From assembly GCF_002847825.1 (NCBI RefSeq), contig NZ_PKIZ01000001.1, positions 122,861 to 186,860 of the forward strand: a DNA stretch of 64,000 nucleotides. The letters are read 5' to 3'. The translations under genes and the position numbers were made by a program. Positions within the stretch are counted from its first letter, which is position 1, and each line of letters starts with the position of its first letter. Shown here in pieces: positions 17,156 to 28,139 of the stretch. Below the pieces are notes generated by a model. The model did not search any database and had not been told where the DNA came from. It saw only the letters and a program-made list of their open reading frames with translations. The stretch comes from Kytococcus schroeteri. GTDB taxonomy: Bacteria; Actinomycetota; Actinomycetes; Actinomycetales; Dermatophilaceae.

Positions 17156-20008
17156 TCAGTCCAGGCGGTCGGCGGCCACCACGCCGCGCAGCACCTGCTG
17201 CATGGCCTTGCGGGCCGTGCCCTGCACCGAGGCGTGGGGAGAGGCCAGCTCCACCTGGCCCAGCAGGTCCACCACCTGCTTGGCGCGGCGCACGAAGTCC
17301 CCGGCCGAGAGGTCCGAGTCGCGCAGCACCGTCTCCAGGCGCGCCCCGGTGGCCCACCGGTGCACCATCCATGCGATGCCGGCGTCCGGCTGGTCGGTGG
17401 TGGGCAGGTGGTGCTCGGCCTCCGCGTCCTCGATGCGGGACCACAGGTCCACCATGCGGTCGTAGGCCTTCTCCACGCGCGGGGTGGGCATCGACGGGGT
17501 GATGGAGACCTCCCCGCGGCGCGGCTCGTGCACCACGATCGACACCGCCGCGGCCAGCTCGGCGGCGTCGAGGCCCTGCCACAGCCCGCGCTGCAGGATC
17601 TCGGCCACGAGCAGGTCCTTCTCGGTGTACGTCCGCTGCAGGACGCGCCCGGCCTCGGTCACCTCCTGCCCGTCCTCCGAGAGGTAGCCCCACTCGGTGA
17701 GCAGCGCGCAGAGGCGGTCGAAGGTGCGGCTCACGGTGTGGGTGCGTCGGGCCACCTTGCGGCGCAGGCCGGCGGTCTCCCGCTCCAGGGTGTGCAGGCG
17801 CGTGGCCCAGCGGGCGTGCTCCTCCCGGTCCGGGCAGGCATGGCAGGGGTGGCGCCTCAGCGCGGCCCGCAACTCGTCGATGCGGTCGACCCCCGAGGCG
17901 CCCCGTGCACCGGTCGAACCCTCACCCTGCACCTCAGGGTGGGCGGCGGATCCCTCCTCCCGGGCGGTCAGGGGCGGGTCGGCGTCGGGCACCTTGGCCC
18001 GCATCGTGGCGGCCAGGTCCTTGCGGTCCTTGGGCTTGCGCGGGTTGAACCGTTGCGGAAGCTGCACGCGCCCCTGCACCACCGGCGGCTCGTCGAGGTC
18101 GGCGGCCACCACGGTGCGCAGCCGTCCGGCATCGGTCACCAGGGCCACGTCGTCGTGCTGCTTGCGCACCCCGTGCGTCCCGGTGATGACCACCGCGCGC
18201 CCGGCCCGGCGCCCCGAGCCGATACGGATGACGTCACCGGGCACCAGCTCGCCCAGGGCGATCTCCACCTGCGCCCGCCGGGCCGCCCCGCGCTGCTTGG
18301 CCGCGTCCTTCTCCGCCTGCGTGAGCTCCTGGCGCAGCGCGGCGTACTCCGAGAAGTCGCCCAGGTGGCACTCCATGGCCTCCCGGTAGCCCTCCATGGC
18401 CTCGGTGTTGCGCTCCACGGACCGGGAGTGCCCCGCCATCGCGCGGTCGGCCTGGAACTGGGCGAACGACTCCTCCAGCAGCGTGCGGGCGTCCTGCCGC
18501 CCCAGCCGGTCCACGAGGTTGACGGCCATGTTGGGCGAGGGTCGGAAGCTCGAGCGCAGCGGGAAGGTGCGGGTGGAGGCCAGACCGGCCACGTGCGTGG
18601 GGTCCACCCGCGGGCCGGCCAGCACCACGGCGTGCCCCTCCACGTCGATGCCGCGGCGCCCCGCCCGGCCCGTCAGTTGGGTGTACTCGGCCGGGGTGAG
18701 GTCGGCGTGCGTCTCGCCGTTGAACTTCACCAGCTTCTCGATGACGGTGGTCCGCGCCGGCATGTTGACGCCCAGGGCCAGGGTCTCGGTGGCGAACACA
18801 CACTGGATGCGCCCGGCGGCGAACAGCTCCTCCACGATCTCGCGGAAGAGCGGCAGCATGCCGGCGTGGTGGGCGGCGTAGCCGTTGGTGAGGCCTTCCA
18901 CGAAGTCGTGGTAACCCAGCACGCCGAGGTCCTCGGGGGCCACCGAGAGCACGCGCGCCTCCACCTCGTCGTGGATCGCCTCGCCCTCCTCGTCGCTGAT
19001 GAGGCGGGTACCGGCCGAGAGCAGCTGGCGCACCGCGGCGTCGCACCCGGCCCGGCTGAAGATGAACACGATGGCCGGCAGCAGGCCGTCCTCGTCGAGC
19101 GCGCGCACCACCTGCGCCCGCGAGGGGGTGCCGGTGCGCCGGGCACGGGCCGGCCCGCTCCGGCGGTCGTCGCGCCCGCCGCGGGGCCCACCACGCCGTC
19201 CCCGCCCCCGGCGGCCGCTGGGGGCCCCGGCGTCCTCGCGGTGCCAGCCGCCCCGTTCGGCCCCGGCGGTCCGCAGCCGTGCCACCAGCTCGGGGTTCAC
19301 CGCCCGCGCCGTGCCGCGTCGGGCGCCCACCCCGCCCTCGGGGAACAGGTCGTAGAGGTCGTCACCCACCATCATGTGCTGCCACAGCGGCACCGGGCGC
19401 ACCTCGGAGACCACCACCTCTGTGTCGCCACGCACCTGCCGCAGCCAGGCGCCGAACTCCTCGGCGTTGCTCACCGTGGCCGAGAGACTGATGACCTGCA
19501 CGTCCTGGGGCAGGTGCAGGATCACCTCCTCCCACACCACGCCGCGCATGCGGTCGGCCAGGTAGTGCACCTCGTCCATGACCACGAAGCCCAGGCCGTG
19601 CAGGGTGGTGGAGTCGGCGTAGAGCATGTTGCGCAGCACCTCGGTGGTCATGACCACCACGGGCGCGTTGCCGTTGATGCTGGAGTCGCCGGTGAGCAGC
19701 CCGACGTTGGCGTCCCCGTACTCCTGCGCCAGGTCGTGGAACTTCTGGTTGCTCAGCGCCTTGATGGGGGTGGTGTAAAAGCACTTGCGCCCGGTGGCCA
19801 GGGCCAGGTCCACGGCGAACTCCCCCACCACCGTCTTGCCCGCGCCGGTCGGGGCCGCCACGAGCGCGCCGTGCCCGTCCTCGACGGCCTCGCAAGCGGT
19901 CACCTGGAAGGCGTCCAACTCGAACGGCTGCCGCATGAGGAAGTCCTGCAGGTGCGGGTGGCGGGCGCGCCGCTGGGCGGCGGCGAAACGATCCGAGGGA
20001 CTGGACAT
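17156..20008 (-). CDS. helY: Ski2/Mtr4-like DEAD/DEAH-box RNA helicase HelY
   Basis: The 950-residue helicase has Walker A APTGAGKT (about 52-59), TTPIKALSNQK, DEVH (about 145), SLSATVSN, FATETLALGVNMPART and QLTGRAGRRGID, then the winged-helix and ratchet region typical of Ski2-like enzymes and a C-terminal DSHCT-type domain (VSIVVHEPRRGE, RWATGARLETVLRDSDLSAGDFVR). An Arg/Gly-rich insert (about residues 235-300, RGRGRRGGPRGGRDDRRSG) sits between the two RecA domains and may contact RNA. TAGGGT ends 6 nt before the ATG at 20008, so helY has its own promoter although it follows tatC. helY beside tatAC-pafBC is conserved in actinobacteria. Confidence 0.93.
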   Translation of the reverse strand: MSSPSDRFAAAQRRARHPHLQDFLMRQPFELDAFQVTACEAVEDGHGALVAAPTGAGKTVVGEFAVDLALATGRKCFYTTPIKALSNQKFHDLAQEYGDANVGLLTGDSSINGNAPVVVMTTEVLRNMLYADSTTLHGLGFVVMDEVHYLADRMRGVVWEEVILHLPQDVQVISLSATVSNAEEFGAWLRQVRGDTEVVVSEVRPVPLWQHMMVGDDLYDLFPEGGVGARRGTARAVNPELVARLRTAGAERGGWHREDAGAPSGRRGRGRRGGPRGGRDDRRSGPARARRTGTPSRAQVVRALDEDGLLPAIVFIFSRAGCDAAVRQLLSAGTRLISDEEGEAIHDEVEARVLSVAPEDLGVLGYHDFVEGLTNGYAAHHAGMLPLFREIVEELFAAGRIQCVFATETLALGVNMPARTTVIEKLVKFNGETHADLTPAEYTQLTGRAGRRGIDVEGHAVVLAGPRVDPTHVAGLASTRTFPLRSSFRPSPNMAVNLVDRLGRQDARTLLEESFAQFQADRAMAGHSRSVERNTEAMEGYREAMECHLGDFSEYAALRQELTQAEKDAAKQRGAARRAQVEIALGELVPGDVIRIGSGRRAGRAVVITGTHGVRKQHDDVALVTDAGRLRTVVAADLDEPPVVQGRVQLPQRFNPRKPKDRKDLAATMRAKVPDADPPLTAREEGSAAHPEVQGEGSTGARGASGVDRIDELRAALRRHPCHACPDREEHARWATRLHTLERETAGLRRKVARRTHTVSRTFDRLCALLTEWGYLSEDGQEVTEAGRVLQRTYTEKDLLVAEILQRGLWQGLDAAELAAAVSIVVHEPRRGEVSITPSMPTPRVEKAYDRMVDLWSRIEDAEAEHHLPTTDQPDAGIAWMVHRWATGARLETVLRDSDLSAGDFVRRAKQVVDLLGQVELASPHASVQGTARKAMQQVLRGVVAADRLD

Positions 20009-20065
20009 GCGTCCACCCTAGGTGGAGCCACCGACAGCCCCACGGTGACCGCCCGGGCACGCGAA

Positions 20066-20091
20066 CGGCCCGCCCCGGAAGGGACGGGCCG
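20066..20091 (-). terminator. Hairpin terminator after tatC
   Basis: CGGCCCGCCCC (20066-20076) pairs with 20081-20091 (10 of 11 positions) around a GGAA tetraloop. It lies between the tatC stop and the helY promoter on the minus strand, so it would separate the paf-tat operon from helY. Confidence 0.7.
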
Positions 20092-20113
20092 ACGTGGGAC
20101 CGGGCGGCGCGGC

Positions 20114-20935
20114 TCAGAGCGCCGAGGCGGTGTCCGGGTCGAGGTCCAGGTACTCCGGACGGTCGCGCTTGCGCATCTTGTCGCGCAGGATCGCGATGCC
20201 GCAGGCGATGACGTACATGAGCATCATCGGGATGGTGAGCGCCACCATCGAGGTGGGCTCCGGTGCCGCCAGGGCCGCGAACACGAGCACACCGATCGTG
20301 GCCCAGCGCCAGCCCCGGAGCATGACCCGGCCGCTCAGCAGGCCGGCGTGGTTGACGGCCACCATGATGACCGGCAGCAGGAAGGCCATGCCGAACCAGA
20401 GGATGAAGTTGCCGACGAAGGCGAAGTACGGCTCGGCCGCCGTGAGGTTGGTGCCGCCCTCCGGCATGAAGGCCCCGATGAGCGCCTTCACGGCCGACGG
20501 CAGGGCCCACAGGGCCAGGGCGCAGCCGAGCAGGAACATCGGCACCGCCGCGAGGAAGTACCCGAAGGCGATCATCTTCTCCCGGCGGTACAGGCCAGGG
20601 AGGATGAACGCCCAGAACTGCCACAGCCAGATCGGGCTGGCGATGATGACGCCCACGACCGCCGAGATCTTGGCCTTGATGGTGAACGGCTGGGTCACGC
20701 CACCGGCGCCGAAGTTGACCGAGAAGTCGTCCTTGCCGCGTTCCTTGGCCACCTCCACGATGGGGCGCATCAGGAACTCGGCGATGGCCTCGTAGTAGTA
20801 CCACCCCACGCACATCCCGACGAACACCGCAACCGCGGCGATGAGCATGCGGTTGCGGAGTTCCTTGAAGTGCTCCACGAGGGCCATGCGGCCCTCCGGG
20901 TTCGGAGCCTTCCTCGAGAAGGGGTTGCGGGCCAC
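20114..20935 (-). CDS. tatC: Sec-independent protein translocase subunit TatC
   Basis: A 273-residue polytopic protein with the TatC core: MALVEHFKELRNRMLIA at the cytoplasmic N terminus (with the conserved FKELRNR), six membrane helices, SPIWLWQFWAFILPGLYRREK and the APEPTSMVALTIPMMLMYV region. It binds twin-arginine signal peptides; the ceramidase at 37.9 kb is one likely client. The GTG at 20935 lies 5 nt after the tatA stop and best fits TatC length; longer upstream frames overlap tatA. Part of the pafB-pafC-tatA-tatC unit. Confidence 0.95.
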   Translation of the reverse strand: MARNPFSRKAPNPEGRMALVEHFKELRNRMLIAAVAVFVGMCVGWYYYEAIAEFLMRPIVEVAKERGKDDFSVNFGAGGVTQPFTIKAKISAVVGVIIASPIWLWQFWAFILPGLYRREKMIAFGYFLAAVPMFLLGCALALWALPSAVKALIGAFMPEGGTNLTAAEPYFAFVGNFILWFGMAFLLPVIMVAVNHAGLLSGRVMLRGWRWATIGVLVFAALAAPEPTSMVALTIPMMLMYVIACGIAILRDKMRKRDRPEYLDLDPDTASAL

Positions 20936-20940
20936 GCGCG

Positions 20941-21312
20941 TCAGTTCAGGCGGGTGCCGTCGGACGGCTTGTTGGCCTCGGCCGAACGGGTCGGGTCGGC
21001 CAGACGGGAGTCCGGACGGGCGGCGTCGTAGTCGGCGGCGTGGGCCTCGGGGGTCCACTTCTCCTCACGCACCGTGGTCTCGGTGACGCGGGTGCCGTCG
21101 GGGCGGGCCTCGGCGCGCACCTCGGTGGCCTTTCCGTCGACCGTCTCGTCCTTGCCGTCCTTCTTCATCTCGCCCACCTCGGACTTCAGCACGCGGGCCG
21201 AGCGCCCCAGGTTGCGGGCCATGTCCGGCAGCTTCGCGGAGGCGAAGATCAGCACGATGGCGATGACGAGGATGATGAGGATGAGCGGGTTCTCGAAAAG
21301 ACGTGCACCCAT
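20941..21312 (-). CDS. tatA: Sec-independent protein translocase subunit TatA
   Basis: The 123-residue protein has one N-terminal membrane helix (FENPLILIILVIAIVLIFAS), the FASAKLPDMARNLGRSARVLKSEVGEMK hinge and amphipathic helix region, and a long charged tail to TRLN. It forms the transport pore with TatC. GGGAG precedes the ATG at 21312. The gene follows pafC by 41 nt and precedes tatC by 5 nt. Confidence 0.94.
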   Translation of the reverse strand: MGARLFENPLILIILVIAIVLIFASAKLPDMARNLGRSARVLKSEVGEMKKDGKDETVDGKATEVRAEARPDGTRVTETTVREEKWTPEAHAADYDAARPDSRLADPTRSAEANKPSDGTRLN

Positions 21313-21353
21313 GTCGGCTCCCTAGGTTGAACGAGTGCCCGGTTCGGGCCCTG

Positions 21354-22364
21354 TCACCTTACGGTACGGCGCACGCCGCTCGACAACTGCGCCACGGCGC
21401 GGGACGCGCCCTGCGACACGGCCGTGAGAAGCGTCTCAGGGGCCACCACCTGCACCGCTCCCCCGGTGCTCCACACCAGACGGGTCACCCAGGCGGGGTC
21501 CGCGGCGCGCACCACCACGCGGCGACGCCCCTGCGGCACCGGGCCCAGCCCGCCGTCCTCGGCCCCGTCCTGCCCGCCGTAGTACTCGGCCACCCAGTCG
21601 GCCTCGGCGCTGAGATCCAGCACCACCTCGGTGTCGTCCGGCCCCCCGGTGTACGCCCCGGCCCCCAGGTCCTTGGGCTCGGCCTGCGCCGGCGGGGTGC
21701 CGTCGGCGTCCAGCACCTCGGCCGCCGCGATGCGGTCGAGCCGGAAGAGCCGCACGTCGCCCGCGGTGTGGCACCACGCCTCGAGGTAGGTCTGTCCGTC
21801 CACGGCCACCACCCGCATCGGGGAGACCTCACGGGAGGTCGCCTCGTCGCGGCCGTGGGCCACGTGCTCCAGGCGCACGAGCCGCCGGTTGCGCACGGCG
21901 TCGCGCAGACGGGCGGCCAGCTCCTCGTCGGTGGGGGCCGACGCCTCGTGCACCACGGTGCCCTCCACCACCGGGCGCAGCGGGCCGGCGGCCTCGGCGA
22001 TGCGGGTGGCCAGCTCCTCGGCGCGGGCGCGGTCGTCCTCCCCGAGCCCGGGCGCCCCGGCCAGCGCCCGCAGCCCGGCCACCAGCGCGGTCGCCTCGTC
22101 GGCGCCCAGGCGCAGCGGACGGGCGATGGTGTCGGCATTGCGCAGGTACACGTGGCCGTGGTCCCACTGCGCGTCGATGAGGTCGTCCGGCATCCGGCCG
22201 GGCAGGCCGCACAGGAAGACCAGCTGCAGGTCGCGCTCCAGCGAGGCCGGGGTGACGCCGAAGGTGGCGGCGGCCTCCTCGATCTCGACCCCCTGCCGGT
22301 GCAGGAGCCAGGGCACCATCTCCAGCAGGCGCTCCAGGCGCGCGGTCGCGGACTCGGCGGCCAT
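21354..22364 (-). CDS. pafC: WYL-domain transcriptional activator subunit PafC
   Basis: A 336-residue protein with an N-terminal winged helix-turn-helix (RLERLLEMVPWLLHRQGVEIEEAAATFG), the WYL domain (NRRLVRLEHVAHGRDEATSREVSPMRVVAVDG region, with YLEAWCHTAGDVRLFRLDRI) and a WCX-like C-terminal part (RRRVVVRAADPAWVTRLV). With PafB it forms the PafBC activator of the LexA-independent DNA-damage regulon in mycobacteria. Its ATG at 22364 overlaps the pafB stop by 1 nt. No proteasome gene adjoins it here, so the DNA-damage role is the likelier one. Confidence 0.92.
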   Translation of the reverse strand: MAAESATARLERLLEMVPWLLHRQGVEIEEAAATFGVTPASLERDLQLVFLCGLPGRMPDDLIDAQWDHGHVYLRNADTIARPLRLGADEATALVAGLRALAGAPGLGEDDRARAEELATRIAEAAGPLRPVVEGTVVHEASAPTDEELAARLRDAVRNRRLVRLEHVAHGRDEATSREVSPMRVVAVDGQTYLEAWCHTAGDVRLFRLDRIAAAEVLDADGTPPAQAEPKDLGAGAYTGGPDDTEVVLDLSAEADWVAEYYGGQDGAEDGGLGPVPQGRRRVVVRAADPAWVTRLVWSTGGAVQVVAPETLLTAVSQGASRAVAQLSSGVRRTVR

Positions 22365-23419
22365 CAGCCCTCCCGGGAGGTCGTCGTCGGTGCGCCGGCG
22401 GTGGCCAGCACCTGCTCGAGGCGGTCGACCACCTGGGCTCGCAGGTCGTCGGGCTCCACGGCCAGCAGGTCGGGGCCCAGCTCGGCCAGCTGCCCCACGA
22501 TGCGGGAGCGGTCGGCCGCGGGCAGGTGCAGCACGTCGCCGGCATCGGTGCGGTCCACCGCATCGGCCCAGCGGCGCAGCGCCACGCCGCGCCCGGGGGC
22601 CACCGTCACCGTGGCGGCCAGCGTGTCCGGGCGGCCCTGCGTGGCGCGGTCGATCATCGCCGCGGGGTCGTGGTCGGCGGGCACCTCCACCACGCCCGGG
22701 CGGCCGGTGGCCCGCACGGGGCCCACCACGCGGGTGAGGCGGAAGACGCGCGGGGCGTCGCGGTCCAGGTCGAAGCCGGTGACGTACCAGCGGCCGCGGC
22801 GCAGCAGGAGCGCCCACGGGTGTACGCGGCGGGTGCTCACCGGGGCCCCGCTGCGGCGGTAGTCGAAGGTGACCGCCCGGCGCTCGGCGATGGCGTCGCG
22901 CAGGCCGCCGAATGCGGCCTCCGGGGTGCGGATCACGGGCTGGACGCCCAGGGCCGGGCTGGCCGGGGTCGTGGGGCCGTCCGCATCGGTCCCCGGTGCC
23001 TCGTCACCGGGCACGGCGCCGTCGGCGGCGCTGATCTTGCGCAGCGCCCGCTCCCCGGCCGCCGAGAGCGAGGCCTGGCCCCACACACGGGCGGCGACGC
23101 CCAGCATCGTGAGCTCCTCGGCGGAGAAGACGAGCTCGGGCAGGGCGTACTCGTCGGGGTCGACGCGGTAGCCCTCCTCGTCGTCGAAGCCGGGGTCCAC
23201 CGGGGCCGTGGTCACGGGCACGCCCAGGGCGCGCAGGTCGTTCTTGTCCCGCTCGAAGGTGCGGTCGAACGCCTCGGCGCTGCCCTCCTGGTACTCCGGC
23301 ATGATCCGCCGGATCTCCGCCTTGGTGAGCGGCCGCCGGGTGTGCAGGAGCGCGAGCAGCAGGTTGAGCAGCCGCTCGGTCTTCAGGTTGGGGTCGTGCC
23401 CGCGCCCGGCAGCGGCCAT
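22364..23419 (-). CDS. pafB: WYL-domain transcriptional activator subunit PafB
   Basis: The 351-residue partner of PafC has an N-terminal winged helix (NLKTERLLNLLLALLHTRRPLTKAEIRRIM), FERDKNDLRALGVPV, and a WYL domain (RRAVTFDYRRSGAPVSTRRVHPWALLLRRGRWYVTGFDLDR lies at about 175-215). A Pro/Ala-rich linker of about 25 residues (GAVPGDEAPGTDADGPTTPA) separates the parts. ATG at 23419 overlaps the upstream FKBP stop by 1 nt, so FKBP, pafB and pafC are translationally linked. Confidence 0.92.
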   Translation of the reverse strand: MAAAGRGHDPNLKTERLLNLLLALLHTRRPLTKAEIRRIMPEYQEGSAEAFDRTFERDKNDLRALGVPVTTAPVDPGFDDEEGYRVDPDEYALPELVFSAEELTMLGVAARVWGQASLSAAGERALRKISAADGAVPGDEAPGTDADGPTTPASPALGVQPVIRTPEAAFGGLRDAIAERRAVTFDYRRSGAPVSTRRVHPWALLLRRGRWYVTGFDLDRDAPRVFRLTRVVGPVRATGRPGVVEVPADHDPAAMIDRATQGRPDTLAATVTVAPGRGVALRRWADAVDRTDAGDVLHLPAADRSRIVGQLAELGPDLLAVEPDDLRAQVVDRLEQVLATAGAPTTTSREG

Positions 23420-23805
23420 CAGCGCTCGGCCACCGCCACGAGGTCCACCACGAAGATGAGGGTCTCACCGGGGGCGATGACGCCACCGGCACCGGCGTCG
23501 CCGTAGGCCATGTGCGGCGGGATGACGAGCTTGCGGCGGCCGCCCACACGCATGCCCTGCATGCCCTCGTCCCAGCCGGCGATGACCTGGCCGACGCCCA
23601 GCTGGAACTGCAGCGGGGTGCCGCGGTCCCACGAGGCGTCGAACTGCTCGCCGGTGGAGAAGGCCACGCCCACGTAGTGCGCGGCGATGACGTCGCCGGC
23701 GCCGGCCTGCGCGCCGTCGCCCTCCCAGAGGTCCTCGACCACCAGCTCGGTGGGGGCCTCGCCCTCGGGGAAGTCGATCTCGGGCTTGGTGGGCTGGTCG
23801 CTCAT
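23419..23805 (-). CDS. FKBP-type peptidyl-prolyl cis-trans isomerase (cytoplasmic)
   Basis: A 128-residue single-domain FKBP: VEDLWEGDGAQAGAGDVIAAHYVGV, FDASWDRGTPLQFQLGVGQVIAGWDEGMQGMRVGGRRK and VIPPHMAYGDAGAGGVIAPGETLIFVVDLV. The active-site Tyr, Phe, Asp, Val-Ile and Trp positions are all present. No signal peptide is seen, so it acts in the cytoplasm on prolyl bonds. GGAGG precedes the ATG at 23805. It starts the pafBC-tatAC operon, downstream of a terminator. Confidence 0.92.
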   Translation of the reverse strand: MSDQPTKPEIDFPEGEAPTELVVEDLWEGDGAQAGAGDVIAAHYVGVAFSTGEQFDASWDRGTPLQFQLGVGQVIAGWDEGMQGMRVGGRRKLVIPPHMAYGDAGAGGVIAPGETLIFVVDLVAVAER

Positions 23806-23842
23806 GGTGCCTCCGGGGGTGCGGCGGGAAGGGCGCACGAAA

Positions 23843-23871
23843 GGGCCCTCACACGGTCGGTGTGAGGGCCC
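23843..23871 (-). terminator. Hairpin terminator between the FKBP genes
   Basis: GGGCCCTCACAC (23843-23854) pairs perfectly with 23860-23871 around a 5-nt loop. It lies between the lipoprotein FKBP stop and the ribosome site of the next FKBP, so it should end or attenuate transcription from the lipoprotein gene. Confidence 0.8.
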
Positions 23872-23910
23872 AGTGTGCCTGATGGGCGGGGGCTCAGGCA
23901 GCCCCAGGTG

Positions 23911-25149
23911 TCACTTGCCGGACTGGTCGCCGCCCTGCTGTCCGGAGGACTGGGTGTCGAGGATGTCGACCACGAACACCAGGGTGTCGTCGCCCTTGAT
24001 GCCGCCGGCGGGCATGCCCTTCTTGCCGTAGCCGTCCTTCGGCGGCACGACCAGCTCCACGCGGGAACCGACCTTCTTGCCCACGAAGACCTCGTCCCAG
24101 GCCGGGATGACCTGGCCGACGCCGATCGGGAAGGCCGCCGGCTCGCCACGGTCGTGCGAGGAGTCGAACTTCTCGCCCTCCTTGCCCTTGGCCCACTTCA
24201 CACCGGTGTAGTGCACGGTGATGGTGTCGCCCTTCTTCACGGTGTCGCCCTCGCCCTCGATGAGGGTGGCCTGCTTGAGCTTCTTGGGGGCCTCGGCGTC
24301 GGGGATGGTGATCTTGGCCGGCTTGTCGGTGAACACCTCGGCCTTGGGCAGGTCGGCCGGGGCCTCCTTCTCGGTGCCCTGGGCCTCCTTGAGCGGCTTG
24401 GAGCCGTCCTTGATCTTCATGAGGTAGACCACGGTGTCGCCGGGCTCCAGGCCCAGCTGCGGGGCGCCCTGCTTGCCGAAGGCCTTCTCGCCGGGGATGG
24501 CCACCGCCACGGTGGAGCCGACCTTCTGGCCCTCCATGGCCTTGCGCAGCTCCTCGATGGTCTGCTCGTCGTTCATCTTCAGCGGCACGGTCTGCTGGCC
24601 GAACGCGTTCTGCAGCTCCTTGCCGGAGGTGCCGTTGTAGAGGGCGTACTCGAGCATGGCGGTGTGGTCGGAGGTGAGCTCCTCGCCGTCGCCCTCCTCG
24701 ACGACTCGGGTCTGGGTGTCCGAGACGGTGAACGGCTTGTCGCCGAAGGTCAGCGACGGCTTGTCGCCACCCTTGGCCTCGAGGTCGTCCAGCTTGCCGG
24801 CCTTCTTGGGGTCCGGCTTCTTGCCGTCGGCGTCCTTCTGCTGCTTGGCGTCCTTGCCGCCCTTGCCGTCGGCGTCCTTGCCGCCCTTGCCGGAGGCGGA
24901 CGGGTCGGCCGGGGACTCGCTGGCACCCGCAGACGAGGCGGCGTCCGAGGAGGCCCCCTCGCTGGAGCCGTCGGAGGAGCCCTCCGACGGCGAGGCCTCG
25001 TCGCTCGGCGCGCCGGACTCGGCCGGGGCGCTCGAGGAGCTGCTCGGGGAGTCCGAGGAGTCCCCCTTCGACTCGTCGTTGCCGCAGGCGGTCAGGCTCA
25101 GGGCTGCGGTGGACACCAGGGCGATCAGGCGGACGGACGTGCGCTTCAC
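23911..25149 (-). CDS. Tandem-domain FKBP-type peptidyl-prolyl isomerase lipoprotein
   Basis: A 412-residue exported isomerase. The signal ends LSLTAC (Cys about 22); a Ser/Asp/Gly spacer and a Lys-rich segment (KGGKDADGKGGKDAKQQKDADGKK) follow to about residue 125. A degenerate FKBP-like domain (about 150-260, lacking most active-site aromatics) precedes a canonical one (about 290-395: ITVHYTGVKW, FDSSHDRGEPAAFPIGVGQV, IPAWDEVFVGKK, VVPPKDGYG). It probably folds secreted proteins at the membrane. The GTG at 25149 has GAGGAT upstream. Its low-complexity spacer is enriched in Ser relative to neighbours. Confidence 0.9.
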   Translation of the reverse strand: MKRTSVRLIALVSTAALSLTACGNDESKGDSSDSPSSSSSAPAESGAPSDEASPSEGSSDGSSEGASSDAASSAGASESPADPSASGKGGKDADGKGGKDAKQQKDADGKKPDPKKAGKLDDLEAKGGDKPSLTFGDKPFTVSDTQTRVVEEGDGEELTSDHTAMLEYALYNGTSGKELQNAFGQQTVPLKMNDEQTIEELRKAMEGQKVGSTVAVAIPGEKAFGKQGAPQLGLEPGDTVVYLMKIKDGSKPLKEAQGTEKEAPADLPKAEVFTDKPAKITIPDAEAPKKLKQATLIEGEGDTVKKGDTITVHYTGVKWAKGKEGEKFDSSHDRGEPAAFPIGVGQVIPAWDEVFVGKKVGSRVELVVPPKDGYGKKGMPAGGIKGDDTLVFVVDILDTQSSGQQGGDQSGK

Positions 25150-25301
25150 AGGTGGATCCTCATCGGTTGACGGTGGTTTCGCCGCATCGTAGACGCGCCT
25201 GCCTGAGCACTGGCTGGGAATCCGCCGTGGTTTTGGTCAGGATCCCGCCGGCCGGGGCAGGGCGACGGAGGCGCAGCCCCCCGGCCCCGTACGGTGGCGC
25301 C

Positions 25302-25718
25302 ATGTCCTCCACCCCGCGCCCTGACCGTGCCCCCCGCTCCGCCCGTGCCCTGGCCCGCCGCGTGCCGCTGTGGGCCGCCGCCCTCCTCGATGCCGGGTCG
25401 ATCGCCCTGTTCGCCGGGCTGGGCCGGCGCAGCCACGAGACGGGCCACGTGCTCACCGGCGTGCCGGAGACCGCCTGGCCGTTCTGGGCCGGGGCGGCCC
25501 TGGGCTGGGTGGCCACCGCCGCGGTGCGCCGCCGCGTGCCGGACACGCTGGCCGATGGGGGCGTCGTGCTCGTGGCCACCGTCCTGGTGGGCATGGCCCT
25601 GCGCCAGCTCACCGGTCAGGGCACGGCCTGGTCCTTCGTGCTGGTGACCACCCTCGTGCTCGGCGTGCTGCTGCTCGGCTGGCGCGCCGTGGCCGCGCTG
25701 CTCGCCCGACGCGGCTGA
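25302..25718 (+). CDS. DUF3054 family membrane protein
   Basis: The 138-residue protein has four predicted membrane helices and the DUF3054 features: LLDAGSIALFAGLGRRSHE at the N terminus, ETAWPFWAGAALGWVATAA and a short GMALRQLTGQGTAWSFVLVT segment. Function is unknown. TACGGT ends 6 nt before the ATG at 25302. It is the only gene between trmI and the FKBP/paf operon, and it is on the opposite strand. Convergent with trmI. Confidence 0.85.
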   Translation: MSSTPRPDRAPRSARALARRVPLWAAALLDAGSIALFAGLGRRSHETGHVLTGVPETAWPFWAGAALGWVATAAVRRRVPDTLADGGVVLVATVLVGMALRQLTGQGTAWSFVLVTTLVLGVLLLGWRAVAALLARRG

Positions 25719-25747
25719 GGCGGGCCGAGAGCGCCCTCCGGGGCGCC

Positions 25748-28001
<2,254 letters not shown>

Positions 28002-28139
28002 GGGGACTCCTACGGGTCGTGGGGGCGGCCACCATCGGGCCGGCTGCGGGCGCCCAGCCTACGGGCGGGGCGGCCGGTCGTCCGGGCGGGTGGGTCGCTG
28101 GCGGAGCGGATGTCGGTGGCGGCACCTATCGTGGCGCCC

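Noticed and set aside
17234..21031. A 1265-codon plus-strand open frame
   Set aside because: It runs antisense across helY, tatC and tatA. At this GC content long shadow frames are expected, and its translation is Gly/His/Arg-rich with no domain, whereas the minus-strand frames are clear families.
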